64,000 bases of DNA, taken from Halichondria panicea (taxonomy: Eukaryota > Porifera > Demospongiae > Suberitida > Halichondriidae). Position numbers and translations under genes: made by a program. Within the stretch, counting starts at the first letter, position 1. The number at the start of each line of letters is the position of its first letter. Positions 63,597 to 64,000 of the stretch are shown in pieces. A model generated the notes under the pieces. That model saw only the letters and a list, made by a program, of their open reading frames with translations, searched no databases and had not been told where the DNA came from. Where the stretch lies: contig NC_087382.1 in the NCBI RefSeq assembly GCF_963675165.1, positions 7,488,315 to 7,552,314 on the forward strand. The letters are read 5' to 3'.

Positions 63597-64000
63597 TAGT
63601 GTTACAGTTGTTGCATGTGTTACAGTGGTGACATGTGTTACAGTGGTGGCATGTTGTTACAGTTGTGACTAGTGTTACAGTTGTTACAGTGGTGACTGGT
63701 GTTACAGTTGTTACAGTTGTGACTAGTGCTACAGTTGTTAGAGTGGTGACTAGCGTTACAGTTGTTACAGTTGTGACAAGTGTTACAGTTGTTACAGTGG
63801 TGACTAGCGTTACAGTTGTTACAGTTGTGACTAGTGTTACAGTTGTTAGAGTGGTGACTAGCGTTACAGTTGTTACAGTTGTGACAAGTGTTACAGTTGT
63901 TAGAGTGGTGACTAGCGTTACAGTTGTTACAGTTGTGACTAGTGTTACAGTTGTTACAGTGGTGACAAGTGTTACAATTGTTACAGTGGTGACTAGTGTT
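63597..64000 (-). repeat. Same satellite in inverted orientation (continues past edge)
   Basis: GTTACAGTTGTTACAGTGGT-type repeats are the reverse complement of the left array. About 45 bases of non-satellite spacer (63552-63596, containing CTATAGACTATAAGTACTAT) separate the arms. The two arms could pair over at least 400 bases. Confidence 0.92.

Noticed and set aside
61921-64000. CRISPR-like regular array
   Set aside because: No constant repeat alternating with unique spacers; units are contiguous variants of one 9-mer family in a eukaryotic setting.

Overview
The window looks like animal nuclear DNA, most likely from a sponge (demosponge). The reasons are spliced genes with GT-AG introns, a TKL-type kinase joined to a coiled coil and Kelch blades, a multi-membrane-span C-terminal module of a kind I associate from memory with sponge surface proteins, and AT-rich spacers with small inverted-repeat elements. 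The taxonomic call is inference; I had no database.

Layout. (1) 1-3928, minus strand: the 5' end of a secreted repeat protein whose gene runs off the left edge. Three exons can be joined by splice signals and phase: 3928-3894, 3632-3556 and 1508 onward. (2) 3929-7038: intergenic DNA with a mariner-like miniature element (5806-6539) and a dispersed short family (2323, 4955, 5496, 5723). (3) 7062-55319, plus strand: one uninterrupted reading frame of 16,085 codons. It has a signal peptide followed by about 127 tandem units of about 125 residues that resemble the bacterial SbsA/Big-type Ig-like fold. It is secreted, rich in N-glycosylation sequons and has no membrane anchor in this frame. (4) 56225-58833, plus strand: a TKL-like kinase with coiled coil, very probably spliced to Kelch blades that carry a frameshift. 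(5) 58973-60004: an inverted-repeat-bounded element holding a decayed PHD-finger fragment. (6) 61066-61791, minus strand: the last exon of a five-span membrane protein. (7) 61921-64000: a 9/27-bp satellite that flips orientation near 63,575.

Main discovery. The giant protein is not a flat repeat. Diagnostic units recur at the same ordinal position: a Cys-pair unit at 1, a Cys-pair unit with a two-residue insertion at 2, a DD unit at 5, a flat-loop unit at 13 and a short Trp-type unit at 14. They define five consecutive 18-unit super-repeats of 2,245-2,326 residues each (16032-50402), flanked by a longer 24-unit N-terminal block and a shortened 13-unit C-terminal block. The head-to-head neighbour gene carries the same Cys/insertion units directly after its signal peptide, so the window probably holds the facing ends of two giant paralogous matrix or surface glycoproteins. 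The organisation recalls titin super-repeats but is built from a bacterial-looking Ig-like unit in a single coding exon of about 48 kb.
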